Shown here in pieces: positions 8,546-16,982 of a stretch of DNA of 64,000 bases. The DNA comes from Rhizobium sophoriradicis (GTDB lineage: Bacteria > Pseudomonadota > Alphaproteobacteria > Rhizobiales > Rhizobiaceae). The notes under the pieces are model-generated. The model searched no databases, was not told the DNA's origin, and saw only the letters and a list, made by a program, of their open reading frames with translations. Location: contig NZ_RQIH01000021.1 of NCBI RefSeq assembly GCF_003939025.1, positions 1 through 64,000 on the forward strand. Reading direction: 5' to 3'. Position 1 is the stretch's first letter, and every line of letters begins with the position of its first letter. The position numbers were made by a program, and so were the translations under genes.

Positions 8546-8623
8546 CGTCATCCTCGGCCTTGTGCCGACGATCTGCTGCCTATCGACCGGAGGCAGATGC
8601 CCGGGACAAGCCCGAGCATGACG
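8546..8623. repeat. Rhizobial intergenic palindrome
   Basis: Arms CGTCATCCTCGG (8546) and CCCGAGCATGACG (8611-8623) with imperfect inner pairing form a long hairpin. This family is abundant in Rhizobium and Sinorhizobium intergenic regions. It lies between the nrd promoter and the end of the metal ATPase gene, where it could also serve as a terminator for the leftward ATPase transcript. Confidence 0.7.
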
Positions 8624-8689
8624 AAAGAGGGGTTGGCGGCCGCTGTCAGCGGCACTCTTCAGGTGACGAGCGCCGCAAGCACGACATGT

Positions 8690-10927
8690 TTACATCTTTA
8701 CTCGAAGCAATCGCAGCGCATTGATCGTCACCAGCACGGTGGCGCCGGTATCGGCGAGAATCGCCGGCCAGAGGCCGGTGATCCCCATGATCGTCGTCAC
8801 CAGGAACACCGCCTTCAGCCCGAGGGCGATGGTGATGTTCTGCACGATATTGTGCATCGTTCGTTTGGAAAGTTCGATCATCCGCGCCACGTCGCCAACG
8901 CGCCCGTGCAGCACGGCGGCATCGGCCGTCTCCAGCGCCACATCGGTGCCGCCGCCCATGGCGATGCCGATATCGGCGGCGGCCAGTGCCGGAGCGTCGT
9001 TGATACCGTCGCCGACCTTGGCGACGATGAAACCCTGACGCTTCAATTCGCCGACGACCCGCTGCTTATCCTCAGGCATCATTTCGCCGCGCCAGTCGAT
9101 ACCGAGCATGCCGGCAACGGCTGCCGCCGTCCGCTTGTTGTCGCCCGTCAGCATCATCGCCTTGACGCCCGCCGATTTCAGCGCCGAAAGCCCGGCTTCG
9201 GCATCCTCGCGCGGCTCATCGCGCATGGCGATCAGGCCGGCTGCCGCGCCGTTGACGAGCAGCACCGACACGCTCTTGCCTTCGTCGTTCAACGCGATGA
9301 TACGCGCATCCTGATCTCCATCGAGCGCCCCGCGCTCGCGGGCGGCGGACGGCGACAGCAGATCCAGAGTCTCGCCCCCGACTTTTCCGGTGACGCCCTT
9401 GCCCGGCAGCGCTTCCAGCTCGAAGGCCGGCGGCACGGGAACGCCGTCCGCCCGAGCACGGTTGAGGATCGCCAGCGCCAAGGGATGGCTGGAGCCCTGT
9501 TCCAGCACCGCCGCGCGCGACAAGACCTGCGCCTCGCTCAATCCGAAGGAAACGATATCGGTCACCTGAGGCTTGCCTTCCGTCAGCGTGCCTGTTTTGT
9601 CGAAGGCGACCATCGTGACCTTGCCGAGCGTTTCCAGCACCGCGCCGCCCTTCATTAGCAGCCCGCGCCACGCGCCTGCTGAAAGCGAGGCGGCAATCGC
9701 CGCCGGCGTCGAAATGACGAGCGCACAGGGGCAGCCGATCAGCAGGATGGCAAGGCCCTTGTAGATCCATTCGCCCCACGCGGCGGAAAGAACCAGCGGC
9801 GGAACGACCGCGACAAGTGCTGCGACCGCCATCACGCCGGGGGTGTAATAACGAGAGAACCGGTCGATGAAGCGTTCCGTCGGCGCCTTTGATTCCTGCG
9901 CCGCTTCCACCAGCTTGACGACGCGGGCGATGGTATTGTCGGCGGCGGCCGCCGTGACGCGAACCCTGAGCACCGCATCGCCGTTCACCGTTCCGGCAAA
10001 GACCGTGGCATCGACGCCCTTGCGCACTGGTGTGCTCTCGCCCGTCACCGGCGCCTCGTCGATCGCGCTCTCGCCGGAGACAATGACGCCGTCCGCCGAA
10101 ATGCGGTCACCCGGGCGCACCATGATGATAGCGCCGACGGCAAGGCTCTCCGCCGGAACCTCCCGCGTCTGACCATTGTCTTCCAACAAAGCATTCTTTG
10201 GCACCAGCGCCGTCAGCGACTGGATGCTTTCCCGCGCCTTGCCGGCCGCCACCCCCTCCAGCAGCTCGCCGACGAGAAACAGGAACACGACAGTCGCCGC
10301 CTCCTCGCCGGCATTGATGATGACGGCGCCGACGGCGGCGATCGTCATCAGCATCTCGATTGAAAACGGTGTGCCCGATCGAGCCGCCATGACGGCGCGT
10401 CGCGCGATCGGCACCAGCCCGACCAGCATGGCGATGACGAAGGCGTAGGATGCGACCGCCGGCACGAGATGGCCGATGACATAGGCGGCAATTAGCGCTG
10501 CACCCGAGACGATGGTCAATCGGCCCTTCCGGCTTTGCCACCAGGAACCGGCCATCGGCGCATGGTCACGCCCATGCGGCCCGACGACTTTCTTTTTGCC
10601 ATGATCGTGATCTGCGTGATCATGATCATGGTCATGGTCGTGGCCGGCATGATCGCCGTGGTCGTGGTGACCGTGCGGGCCGTGATCCTGTGCCTGTGCC
10701 GCGCTTCCGGCAAAGAGCGAAACCGAATAACCGAGCCCCGTCACCCTCTTCTCGATCGCCTTGAGGTCGCTGCTGCCATCATGCCGGACGGTCATCGTGC
10801 CAGCCACCACCGAGACGGACACATCGGCGACACCTGCCACGCGCCTGACTGCCATATCGATCTTGGTCGCACAGGCGGCGCAATCCATGCCGCCGACCCG
10901 GTATCGTGTCTCGCTCGTCTCAGCCAT
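8690..10927 (-). CDS. P1B-type heavy-metal exporting ATPase (Zn/Cd/Pb type)
   Basis: A 745-aa membrane pump expected to export Zn2+, Cd2+ or Pb2+ at the cost of ATP. An N-terminal HMA domain carries the metal site M14-D-C16-A-A-C19. A His/Asp-rich linker follows at about residues 80-115. The core has the CPC transmembrane metal motif (C399-P-C401), the phosphorylated aspartate D443 in DKTGTLTEG, the HP motif in SSHPLA and GDGINDAPAL. The CPC motif plus His-rich linker and the adjacent ZntR-like regulator favour zinc-group metals over copper. The start at 10927 has a GGAAG ribosome site; the frame extends six codons upstream without one. Confidence 0.95.
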   Translation of the reverse strand: MAETSETRYRVGGMDCAACATKIDMAVRRVAGVADVSVSVVAGTMTVRHDGSSDLKAIEKRVTGLGYSVSLFAGSAAQAQDHGPHGHHDHGDHAGHDHDHDHDHADHDHGKKKVVGPHGRDHAPMAGSWWQSRKGRLTIVSGAALIAAYVIGHLVPAVASYAFVIAMLVGLVPIARRAVMAARSGTPFSIEMLMTIAAVGAVIINAGEEAATVVFLFLVGELLEGVAAGKARESIQSLTALVPKNALLEDNGQTREVPAESLAVGAIIMVRPGDRISADGVIVSGESAIDEAPVTGESTPVRKGVDATVFAGTVNGDAVLRVRVTAAAADNTIARVVKLVEAAQESKAPTERFIDRFSRYYTPGVMAVAALVAVVPPLVLSAAWGEWIYKGLAILLIGCPCALVISTPAAIAASLSAGAWRGLLMKGGAVLETLGKVTMVAFDKTGTLTEGKPQVTDIVSFGLSEAQVLSRAAVLEQGSSHPLALAILNRARADGVPVPPAFELEALPGKGVTGKVGGETLDLLSPSAARERGALDGDQDARIIALNDEGKSVSVLLVNGAAAGLIAMRDEPREDAEAGLSALKSAGVKAMMLTGDNKRTAAAVAGMLGIDWRGEMMPEDKQRVVGELKRQGFIVAKVGDGINDAPALAAADIGIAMGGGTDVALETADAAVLHGRVGDVARMIELSKRTMHNIVQNITIALGLKAVFLVTTIMGITGLWPAILADTGATVLVTINALRLLRVKM

Positions 10928-10957
10928 GATCCGCTTCCTTGTCAAACAGAAGCACCC

Positions 10958-10988
10958 CTCCTACATCCTCTAGCGACTAGAGGTGCAA
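10958..10988 (-). promoter_or_regulatory. MerR-family operator-promoter for the metal ATPase
   Basis: On the minus strand TTGCAC (10983-10988) and TAGGAG (10958-10963) are separated by 19 bases, the overlong spacer typical of promoters activated by MerR-family proteins. The spacer holds the dyad CCTCTAGTCGCTAGAGG (10967-10983). This is the expected target of the divergent regulator at 10999. Confidence 0.8.
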
Positions 10989-10998
10989 GAGGAAAATC

Positions 10999-11421
10999 AT
11001 GAAAAAGATCACGATCGGCGAAGCCGCTCGCCGCAGCGGAGTCAAAGTACCGACGGTTCGTTATTACGAGAGCATCGGCCTGCTCGCAGCCCCGAGCCGC
11101 AGCGAAGGCAACCAGCGCTCCTTCGAACCCGCCGACATCAGCCGCCTCGCCTTCATCCGCCATGCCCGTGAACTCGGCTTCGAGATCGAGGCGATCCGCA
11201 CTCTCCTTACCCTGCAGGATGATCCGCACCAATCCTGCGCCTCGGCCGACGCCATCGCCAAGGCTCGTCTCGCCGAGGTCGAGCAGCGCATCCGCAGCCT
11301 GATGGCGCTGAAGGCCGAACTCGAAATCATGGTGGAAGGCTGCGGCCACGGCCGCGTCGATCAATGCCGCGTCATCGAGGTTCTCGCCGATCACGATCAG
11401 TGCACGCATTCGCATCACTGA
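10999..11421 (+). CDS. MerR-family metal-responsive activator (ZntR/CadR-like)
   Basis: A 140-aa regulator with the MerR winged helix (TIGEAARRSGVKVPTVRYYE at residues 5-24), dimerisation helix, and metal-site residues C80, C115, H117 and C123, close to the positions used by ZntR for zinc. The tail ends in a His-rich DHDQCTHSHH. Together with the 19-base spacer promoter it is expected to activate the divergent ATPase gene when Zn, Cd or Pb rises. Gene spacing to the ATPase is 71 bases. Confidence 0.93.
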   Translation: MKKITIGEAARRSGVKVPTVRYYESIGLLAAPSRSEGNQRSFEPADISRLAFIRHARELGFEIEAIRTLLTLQDDPHQSCASADAIAKARLAEVEQRIRSLMALKAELEIMVEGCGHGRVDQCRVIEVLADHDQCTHSHH

Positions 11422-11489
11422 TCCCGCCCTTGCAGGCAATCGATGCCCGCGCCAAAACTGCGGGCAGACAGAATCGGGCGACGACATCC

Positions 11490-12698
11490 ATGAACCAGAA
11501 GCGAATTGCGATCATCGGCGGTGGCCCGGCGGGCCTTGCAGCCGCCGAACTGCTTTCGCTCTCAGGCCATGCGGTAACGATCTACGACGCCATGCCGACC
11601 TTCGCCCGCAAGTTTCTGCTGGCCGGCAAGTCGGGGCTGAACATCACCCATTCCGAGGATTACGACCGTTTCGCCACACGCTTCGGCGCCGCCTCTGCCC
11701 GCCTGCGCCCCGCTCTCGATGCTTTTACCCCTGGCAATATCACAGATTGGGCAGCAGGGCTCGGGACCAAGACTTTCGTCGGCTCCTCCGGCCGAGTCTT
11801 CCCTGATGTGATGAAAGCCTCTCCCTTGCTGCGCGCCTGGCTCAAGCGGCTGGAGGCGCAGGGCGCTACGCTGCGCACCCGCCACCGCTGGATCGGTTTT
11901 GCCGAAGAGGGCTATGTTTTCGAAACGCCGGAAGGGCGCAGCATCGTTCATTGCGATGCCGCCCTGCTGGCGCTCGGCGGCGCAAGCTGGCCGCGCCTCG
12001 GCTCCGATGCACGCTGGCTGCCCTGGTTATCGGAGAAGGGCGTCGAGATCGGCGCCTTCCGACCCGCCAATTGCGGCTTTGTCGTCGGCTGGAGCGAAAG
12101 CTTCCGCGAACGTTTCGCCGGCGAGCCCGTGAAGTCGGTCACCGCCACCTCCGATGCCGGCACCTTTCCCGGCGAATTCGTCATCACCGCAAACGGCATC
12201 GAGGGCAGCCTGGTCTATGCCCATGCGGCAAGCCTGCGCGAGCGGCTGCAGAGCCACGGCAGCGCTGCCCTGACGCTCGACCTCGCCCCCGGCCGAACGA
12301 TCGAAAGGCTGACCCGCGACCTTACGCGCCAGGACGCCAAATCGAGCTTTTCAAACCGGCTGCGCAAGGGCGCCGGCCTCGACGGCGTCAAGGCGGCATT
12401 GCTGCGTGAACTCGCTTCCGAGCGTGACCGAAGCGATCCCGGACGTCTCGCCGGCCTGATCAAGGCCCTGCCGGTGCCGGTCCTCGAAACGAGGCCGATC
12501 GCCGAGGCCATCTCCTCGGCCGGCGGCATCCGCTGGAGCGGCATCGACGAAAACTTCATGTTGAAGGCGCTGCCGGGCACTTTCGTCGCCGGCGAGATGC
12601 TCGACTGGGAAGCGCCGACCGGCGGTTATCTCCTCACCGCCTGCCTGGCGACCGGCCGCGCCGCCGCACGCGGCATCGATGCCTGGTTGCGGCGCTGA
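11490..12698 (+). CDS. FAD/NAD(P)-binding flavoprotein, TIGR03862 (HI0933-like) family
   Basis: Predicted FAD-dependent oxidoreductase of 402 aa. The dinucleotide-binding motif GGGPAGLAAAE is at residues 9-19, followed by the family signature GKSGLNITHSED. The C-terminal segment GTFVAGEMLDWEAPTGGYLL is the second FAD contact. The physiological substrate of this branch is not established. The start at 11490 gives the normal length; the frame is open further upstream into the merR-like gene but without similarity. Confidence 0.88.
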   Translation: MNQKRIAIIGGGPAGLAAAELLSLSGHAVTIYDAMPTFARKFLLAGKSGLNITHSEDYDRFATRFGAASARLRPALDAFTPGNITDWAAGLGTKTFVGSSGRVFPDVMKASPLLRAWLKRLEAQGATLRTRHRWIGFAEEGYVFETPEGRSIVHCDAALLALGGASWPRLGSDARWLPWLSEKGVEIGAFRPANCGFVVGWSESFRERFAGEPVKSVTATSDAGTFPGEFVITANGIEGSLVYAHAASLRERLQSHGSAALTLDLAPGRTIERLTRDLTRQDAKSSFSNRLRKGAGLDGVKAALLRELASERDRSDPGRLAGLIKALPVPVLETRPIAEAISSAGGIRWSGIDENFMLKALPGTFVAGEMLDWEAPTGGYLLTACLATGRAAARGIDAWLRR

Positions 12699-12797
12699 AA
12701 TCGCCATAGCCAAAGGTCTAGGCGATCGCCAATGCCGGCCATTTGCAAACCGGCCGCTTTTCCATCAGACTATTCTGACGTTCCGTGGGAGGAGCCG

Positions 12798-13757
12798 ATG
12801 CACGAACACTCAGCACACGCCGAGCATGTCTACAGCTCTGCCCAGCGCGATTCGGCCGCGGCCAGCTCTCCCGTTGTCGCCTCCTGGCGGCGATGCATGA
12901 CCATGCACCAGCTCGCCCCCGAGGATGAACGTGCGCCGATCCGCCTGACCGATGAGGAATTCCGGCGTGCCCGCGAGCAGTCCGGGCAACTGATCGCCAG
13001 TGCCACGGAAGAGCTCGATCGTCTCTTTACCACCGTTGGCAAGGCGGGCTGCTGCCTGCTTCTCACCGACAAGAACGGCATCGCTCTGGAGCGCCGGGGT
13101 GCCGCCGGCGACGACAAGGAATTCCGCGAACTCGGCCTCTGGACCGGCTCGGTCTGGACCGAGGCGAGCATCGGTACCAACGGTATCGGCACCGCGCTTG
13201 CCGACGAGCGGGCCGTCGCCATCTTTCGCGACCAGCATTTCTTCTGCGCCAATACCAGCCTGAGCTGCACGACGGCGCCGATCCGCGACCATCGTGGCCG
13301 GCTGGCCGCGGCCCTCGACATCTCCACCTGCCGTGAGGACGTCAATGAGATGACGCTGGCGATCCTGACGCAGACCGTGCGCGATTCGGCGATGCGCATC
13401 GAGCTCAACCTCTTCCGCGCGGCCTTTCCCAGCGCCCGTTTCCTGATGGTCCCGGCCGGCGTCAATTCGGCCGCCGCCCTGCTGGCCGTCGACCGGCACG
13501 ACCTCGTGCTCGGCGCGACGCGCGCCGCCCGTATCGCGCTGCAGCTGGACGACAGGCGGATTGCCGCCGGCATTCCGGCCGCCGATGCGCTGCACGAGGC
13601 CGGCGTCTCCCATCAAGACGAGATCGTCGAAGCGGAAAAGGCGGCATTGCTGCGTGCGCTGTCGCGCGCCGGCGGCAACGTCTCGCAGGCGGCGATCGCG
13701 CTCGGCATCAGCCGCGCCACCCTGCACAGGAAGATGAAGAAGCTCGACCTCCACTGA
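12798..13757 (+). CDS. AcoR-like GAF/Fis-type transcriptional regulator lacking the AAA+ domain
   Basis: A 319-aa regulator. Residues from about 15 contain the N-terminal VVASWRRC segment and the GAF sensor (SIGTNGIGTAL) found in AcoR-type activators of acetoin and acetaldehyde genes. The C-terminus is a Fis-type helix-turn-helix (NVSQAAIALGISRATLHRKM). The central sigma-54-interacting AAA+ ATPase domain of AcoR is absent, so it probably does not act through sigma-54. The start has an excellent GGGAGGAG ribosome site. It lies just upstream of an aldehyde dehydrogenase gene and probably controls it. Confidence 0.88.
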   Translation: MHEHSAHAEHVYSSAQRDSAAASSPVVASWRRCMTMHQLAPEDERAPIRLTDEEFRRAREQSGQLIASATEELDRLFTTVGKAGCCLLLTDKNGIALERRGAAGDDKEFRELGLWTGSVWTEASIGTNGIGTALADERAVAIFRDQHFFCANTSLSCTTAPIRDHRGRLAAALDISTCREDVNEMTLAILTQTVRDSAMRIELNLFRAAFPSARFLMVPAGVNSAAALLAVDRHDLVLGATRAARIALQLDDRRIAAGIPAADALHEAGVSHQDEIVEAEKAALLRALSRAGGNVSQAAIALGISRATLHRKMKKLDLH

Positions 13758-13800
13758 TCGGCTCAAGGGTTCCGCGGCGACGGCAATCGTGACTGGATCC

Positions 13801-13818
13801 TGTCGCAAGTCTGCGACA
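13801..13818. promoter_or_regulatory. Palindromic operator upstream of the aldehyde dehydrogenase
   Basis: TGTCGCAAGTCTGCGACA is a perfect dyad with 7-base arms and a 4-base spacer, about 105 bases before the aldehyde dehydrogenase start. TGTCGCA-type dyads are used as upstream sites by AcoR-like activators. It is the likely site for the regulator encoded at 12798-13757. Confidence 0.6.
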
Positions 13819-13923
13819 CTGTGCACTGCGGTATCGAGGAGCCGCCCTGTTCCCTTTGCCGAAACCCGCACATTTTCCTCCCACTGGTTCGCTTGGGAAC
13901 CTGGATCATCAAGGGAGGATGAC

Positions 13924-15432
13924 ATGCTTCATCAGAAAATCGTCGAATCGCCGTTCAAGCTGAAGTACGGCAACTATATTGGCGGCGAATGGCGCGACCC
14001 GGTCGAAGGCAAGTATTTCGAAAACCTGACGCCGGTTACCGGCGGCAAGCTCTGCGACATTCCCCGCTCCGATGAGAAGGATATCAATCTCGCGCTCGAC
14101 GCCGCCCATGCGGCCAAGGAAAAATGGGGCCGCACCTCCGCTGCCGAGCGCTCCAACATCCTCATGAAGATCGCCCAGCGCATGGAAGACAAGCTGGAAT
14201 TGCTCGCCCAGGCCGAGACCTGGGACAATGGCAAGCCGATCCGCGAAACCATGGCGGCCGACATTCCGCTGGCGATCGACCACTTCCGCTATTTCGCCTC
14301 CTGCATCCGCGCCCAGGAAGGTTCGATCGGCGAGATCGACAATGATACGATCGCCTATCACTTCCACGAACCGCTCGGCGTCGTCGGCCAGATCATTCCC
14401 TGGAACTTCCCGATTCTGATGGCTACGTGGAAACTGGCTCCGGCGCTGGCGGCCGGCAACTGCGTCGTGCTGAAGCCAGCCGAGCAGACGCCGGCCTCGA
14501 TCCTGCTCTGGGCCGAACTGGTCGGCGATCTGCTGCCGCCCGGCGTGCTCAACATCGTCAACGGTTTCGGCATCGAGGCCGGCAAGCCGCTGGCGACCAG
14601 CCCCCGCATCGCCAAGATCGCCTTCACCGGCGAGACGACGACAGGCCGGCTGATCATGCAATATGCCAGCCAGAACCTCATTCCGGTGACGCTGGAGCTT
14701 GGCGGCAAATCGCCCAACATCTTCTTCGCCGATGTGATGGCCGAGGATGACGACTTCCTCGACAAGGCGCTCGAAGGTTTTGCGATGTTTGCCCTCAACC
14801 AGGGCGAAGTCTGCACCTGCCCGAGCCGCGCCCTCGTCCAGGAATCGATCTACGACCGCTTCGTGGAAAAGGCGGTCAAACGTGTCGAGGCGATCAAGCA
14901 GGGAAACCCGCTCGACAGCGCGACGATGATCGGCGCCCAGGCCTCGACGGAGCAACTCGAAAAGATCCTCGCCTATCTCGACATCGGCAAGCAGGAAGGC
15001 GCCGAAGTCCTGGCTGGCGGCACCCGCAACGATCTCGGCGGCGACCTGGCGAACGGCTATTACGTCAAGCCGACGATCTTCAAGGGTCACAACAAGATGC
15101 GCATCTTCCAGGAGGAGATCTTCGGGCCGGTGGTCTCGGTCACGACTTTCAAGGACGAGAAGGAAGCACTCGAAATCGCCAACGACACGCTCTACGGTCT
15201 CGGCGCCGGCGTCTGGAGCCGCGACGCCAATCGCTGCTACCGTTTCGGCCGCGAGATCCAGGCCGGCCGTGTCTGGACCAACTGCTACCACGCCTACCCC
15301 GCCCATGCCGCCTTCGGCGGCTACAAGCAATCGGGCATCGGCCGCGAAACCCACAAGATGATGCTCGAACACTACCAGCAGACCAAGAACATGCTGGTGA
15401 GCTACAGCCCGAAGGCGCTCGGTTTCTTCTGA
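13924..15432 (+). CDS. NAD-dependent aldehyde dehydrogenase (AcoD/ExaC-like)
   Basis: A 502-aa cytoplasmic aldehyde dehydrogenase that oxidises acetaldehyde or related short aldehydes to acids. Catalytic C297 lies in NQGEVCTCPSR and the general base E258 in ELGGKSPN. The N-terminal and C-terminal segments (KYGNYIGGEW, KNMLVSYSPKALGFF) match the AcoD group. Start at 13924 has a GGGAGG ribosome site. The AcoR-like regulator upstream and DUF779 gene downstream form the familiar acetaldehyde/ethanol oxidation neighbourhood. Confidence 0.95.
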   Translation: MLHQKIVESPFKLKYGNYIGGEWRDPVEGKYFENLTPVTGGKLCDIPRSDEKDINLALDAAHAAKEKWGRTSAAERSNILMKIAQRMEDKLELLAQAETWDNGKPIRETMAADIPLAIDHFRYFASCIRAQEGSIGEIDNDTIAYHFHEPLGVVGQIIPWNFPILMATWKLAPALAAGNCVVLKPAEQTPASILLWAELVGDLLPPGVLNIVNGFGIEAGKPLATSPRIAKIAFTGETTTGRLIMQYASQNLIPVTLELGGKSPNIFFADVMAEDDDFLDKALEGFAMFALNQGEVCTCPSRALVQESIYDRFVEKAVKRVEAIKQGNPLDSATMIGAQASTEQLEKILAYLDIGKQEGAEVLAGGTRNDLGGDLANGYYVKPTIFKGHNKMRIFQEEIFGPVVSVTTFKDEKEALEIANDTLYGLGAGVWSRDANRCYRFGREIQAGRVWTNCYHAYPAHAAFGGYKQSGIGRETHKMMLEHYQQTKNMLVSYSPKALGFF

Positions 15433-15463
15433 GAAGCTTTCTTGCGGTGGGAGGGAGTGTCAA

Positions 15464-15593
15464 AACCCCTCCCCACAAGGGGCTTAGAGTGCCTCACCGA
15501 CAGTGTTCCTCGCCGAGGTCTCACCAAGAAGATGCGTTGGCCTTAGGGTGAGCAGTTCAACGAGTTAAGCCCCTCCCCTTGTGGGGAGGGGTT
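15464..15593. repeat. Long rhizobial inverted repeat with 19-base arms
   Basis: AACCCCTCCCCACAAGGGG at 15464-15482 is exactly mirrored by CCCCTTGTGGGGAGGGGTT at 15575-15593. It lies between the aldehyde dehydrogenase and the DUF779 gene and could fold in the mRNA. Elements of this type are frequent in rhizobial genomes. Confidence 0.75.
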
Positions 15594-15632
15594 GGGGAGG
15601 GGACTTCCTCCCAAAACCTTGGAGGAAGAACC

Positions 15633-16022
15633 ATGGAAACGACCGTCAACGGTGAACCGCGTGTTCTCGCAACCGACGCAGCCCTTGACCTGATCGCTGA
15701 GATCAAGCGTGATCATCCCGATATCCTCTTCCACCAGTCCGGCGGCTGCTGCGACGGCTCCTCGCCGATGTGTTACCCCGCCAATGAATTCATGGTCGGC
15801 GACAGCGACGTCAAGCTCGGCGAGATCGGCGGCGTCCCGGTCTATATCAGCGCCAGCCAGTTCGAGGCGTGGAAACACACACAGCTGATCATCGATGTCG
15901 TGCCGGGTCGCGGCGGCATGTTCTCGCTCGATAACGGCCGCGAGAAGCGCTTCCTTACCCGCTCCCGCCTCTTTAGCGGCGGCGAGGCCTGCGCCGTGCC
16001 GGATTTGACGTCCCGCGCATAG
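15633..16022 (+). CDS. DUF779 family protein, aldehyde dehydrogenase partner
   Basis: A 129-aa protein of the DUF779 family, almost always found beside AcoD-type aldehyde dehydrogenases. It has the conserved HQSGGCCDGSSPMC segment near residues 34-47, whose cysteines suggest metal or redox chemistry. Its biochemical role is not established. The GGAGGA ribosome site before the ATG at 15633 supports the start. It is probably co-transcribed with the dehydrogenase through the intervening repeat. Confidence 0.88.
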   Translation: METTVNGEPRVLATDAALDLIAEIKRDHPDILFHQSGGCCDGSSPMCYPANEFMVGDSDVKLGEIGGVPVYISASQFEAWKHTQLIIDVVPGRGGMFSLDNGREKRFLTRSRLFSGGEACAVPDLTSRA

Positions 16023-16130
16023 TTTACGGATGTCTCTTCTTGTCTCGGCGGCGGGCTTAAGCTACCGCTGTTGTCAGCGCGGAAGCAGGCGACATCAGTC
16101 AACAGCGGCACTGTCAGGAGATCGATTGTG

Positions 16131-16838
16131 ATGAACGAGCAGAAAGCCGTGATCGTCACGGGAGCCGGCGGCAACCTTGGCAGCGCCGTTGTCCGCGAGC
16201 TTGCCGCCGGCGGCGCCAAACTCGTCTGCATGAACCGGTCGAGCCAGGAACTGGAAGCCTTGGCCGGCGAGCTTCCCGCCTCCACCGAGTTCCTGTCGAT
16301 CGCGGGAACGGACCTCACCGATTATGGCTCTTGTGCTGCCGCCGTCGCGCGGGCTGACAAGCGCTTCGGCGGCGTCAGCGCCCTCATCAATACGGTCGGC
16401 GGCTTCCAGATGGGGGCGGTCGGGCCGGATGCGCCCTCCCAATGGGACACGATGATGAGCGCCAATGCCCGCACTGCGCTGACGATCAGCGCTGCGGTGC
16501 TCCCGACCATGAAGGCGGCCGGCTATGGCCGCATCATTCACGTCGCCGCCGCCCCCGGCCTGAAGGCCGGGGCCAATCAGGCGGCCTACGCCGCTTCGAA
16601 AGCCGCCGTCATCCGGCTGACCGAGGCGATTGCGGCGGAAAACCGCGAACACCGCATCACCGCCAACTGCATTCTGCCCGGGACGATCGACACGCCTGAA
16701 AATCGCGCCGCCATGCCCAATGCGAAGACGGACGGCTGGGTATCGCCGCAATCGATCGCCCGCCTCATCGCCTTCCTGATTTCGCCGGCCGCAGCTGTCG
16801 TTACCGGCGCGGCGATCCCGGCGACCGGCCGCGAATAA
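16131..16838 (+). CDS. Short-chain dehydrogenase/reductase
   Basis: A 235-aa Rossmann-fold oxidoreductase of the SDR superfamily. The cofactor motif is GAGGNLGSA near residue 12 and the catalytic Tyr-Lys lies in YAASK near residue 165, with serine-containing support upstream replaced by HVAAAPG. The serine of the usual triad is not obvious, so activity needs caution. CAGGAG lies about 10 bases upstream of the ATG; a GTG one codon earlier is an alternative. The substrate cannot be assigned. Confidence 0.85.
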   Translation: MNEQKAVIVTGAGGNLGSAVVRELAAGGAKLVCMNRSSQELEALAGELPASTEFLSIAGTDLTDYGSCAAAVARADKRFGGVSALINTVGGFQMGAVGPDAPSQWDTMMSANARTALTISAAVLPTMKAAGYGRIIHVAAAPGLKAGANQAAYAASKAAVIRLTEAIAAENREHRITANCILPGTIDTPENRAAMPNAKTDGWVSPQSIARLIAFLISPAAAVVTGAAIPATGRE

Positions 16839-16982
16839 AGCAAGGTCTTACACGTGTTGTACGGTTACATGCCGCTCGGCTTGCGGTACGTTTCCTTCTC
16901 TTAGGGGGCGCGGACAGCGGGCGGGCGCGATGATGTTGATGATCGCTTTGCGGCGGCATTTGCCGGAAGGCAGGTGATTCCG

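Noticed and set aside
13820..13923. Sigma-54 promoter before the aldehyde dehydrogenase
   Set aside because: No GG-N10-GC pair with proper context could be found, and the regulator lacks an AAA+ domain.
13909..15372. 487-codon open frame antisense to the aldehyde dehydrogenase
   Set aside because: It is a mirror frame of a well-conserved enzyme in G+C-rich DNA; no ribosome site and no recognisable protein.
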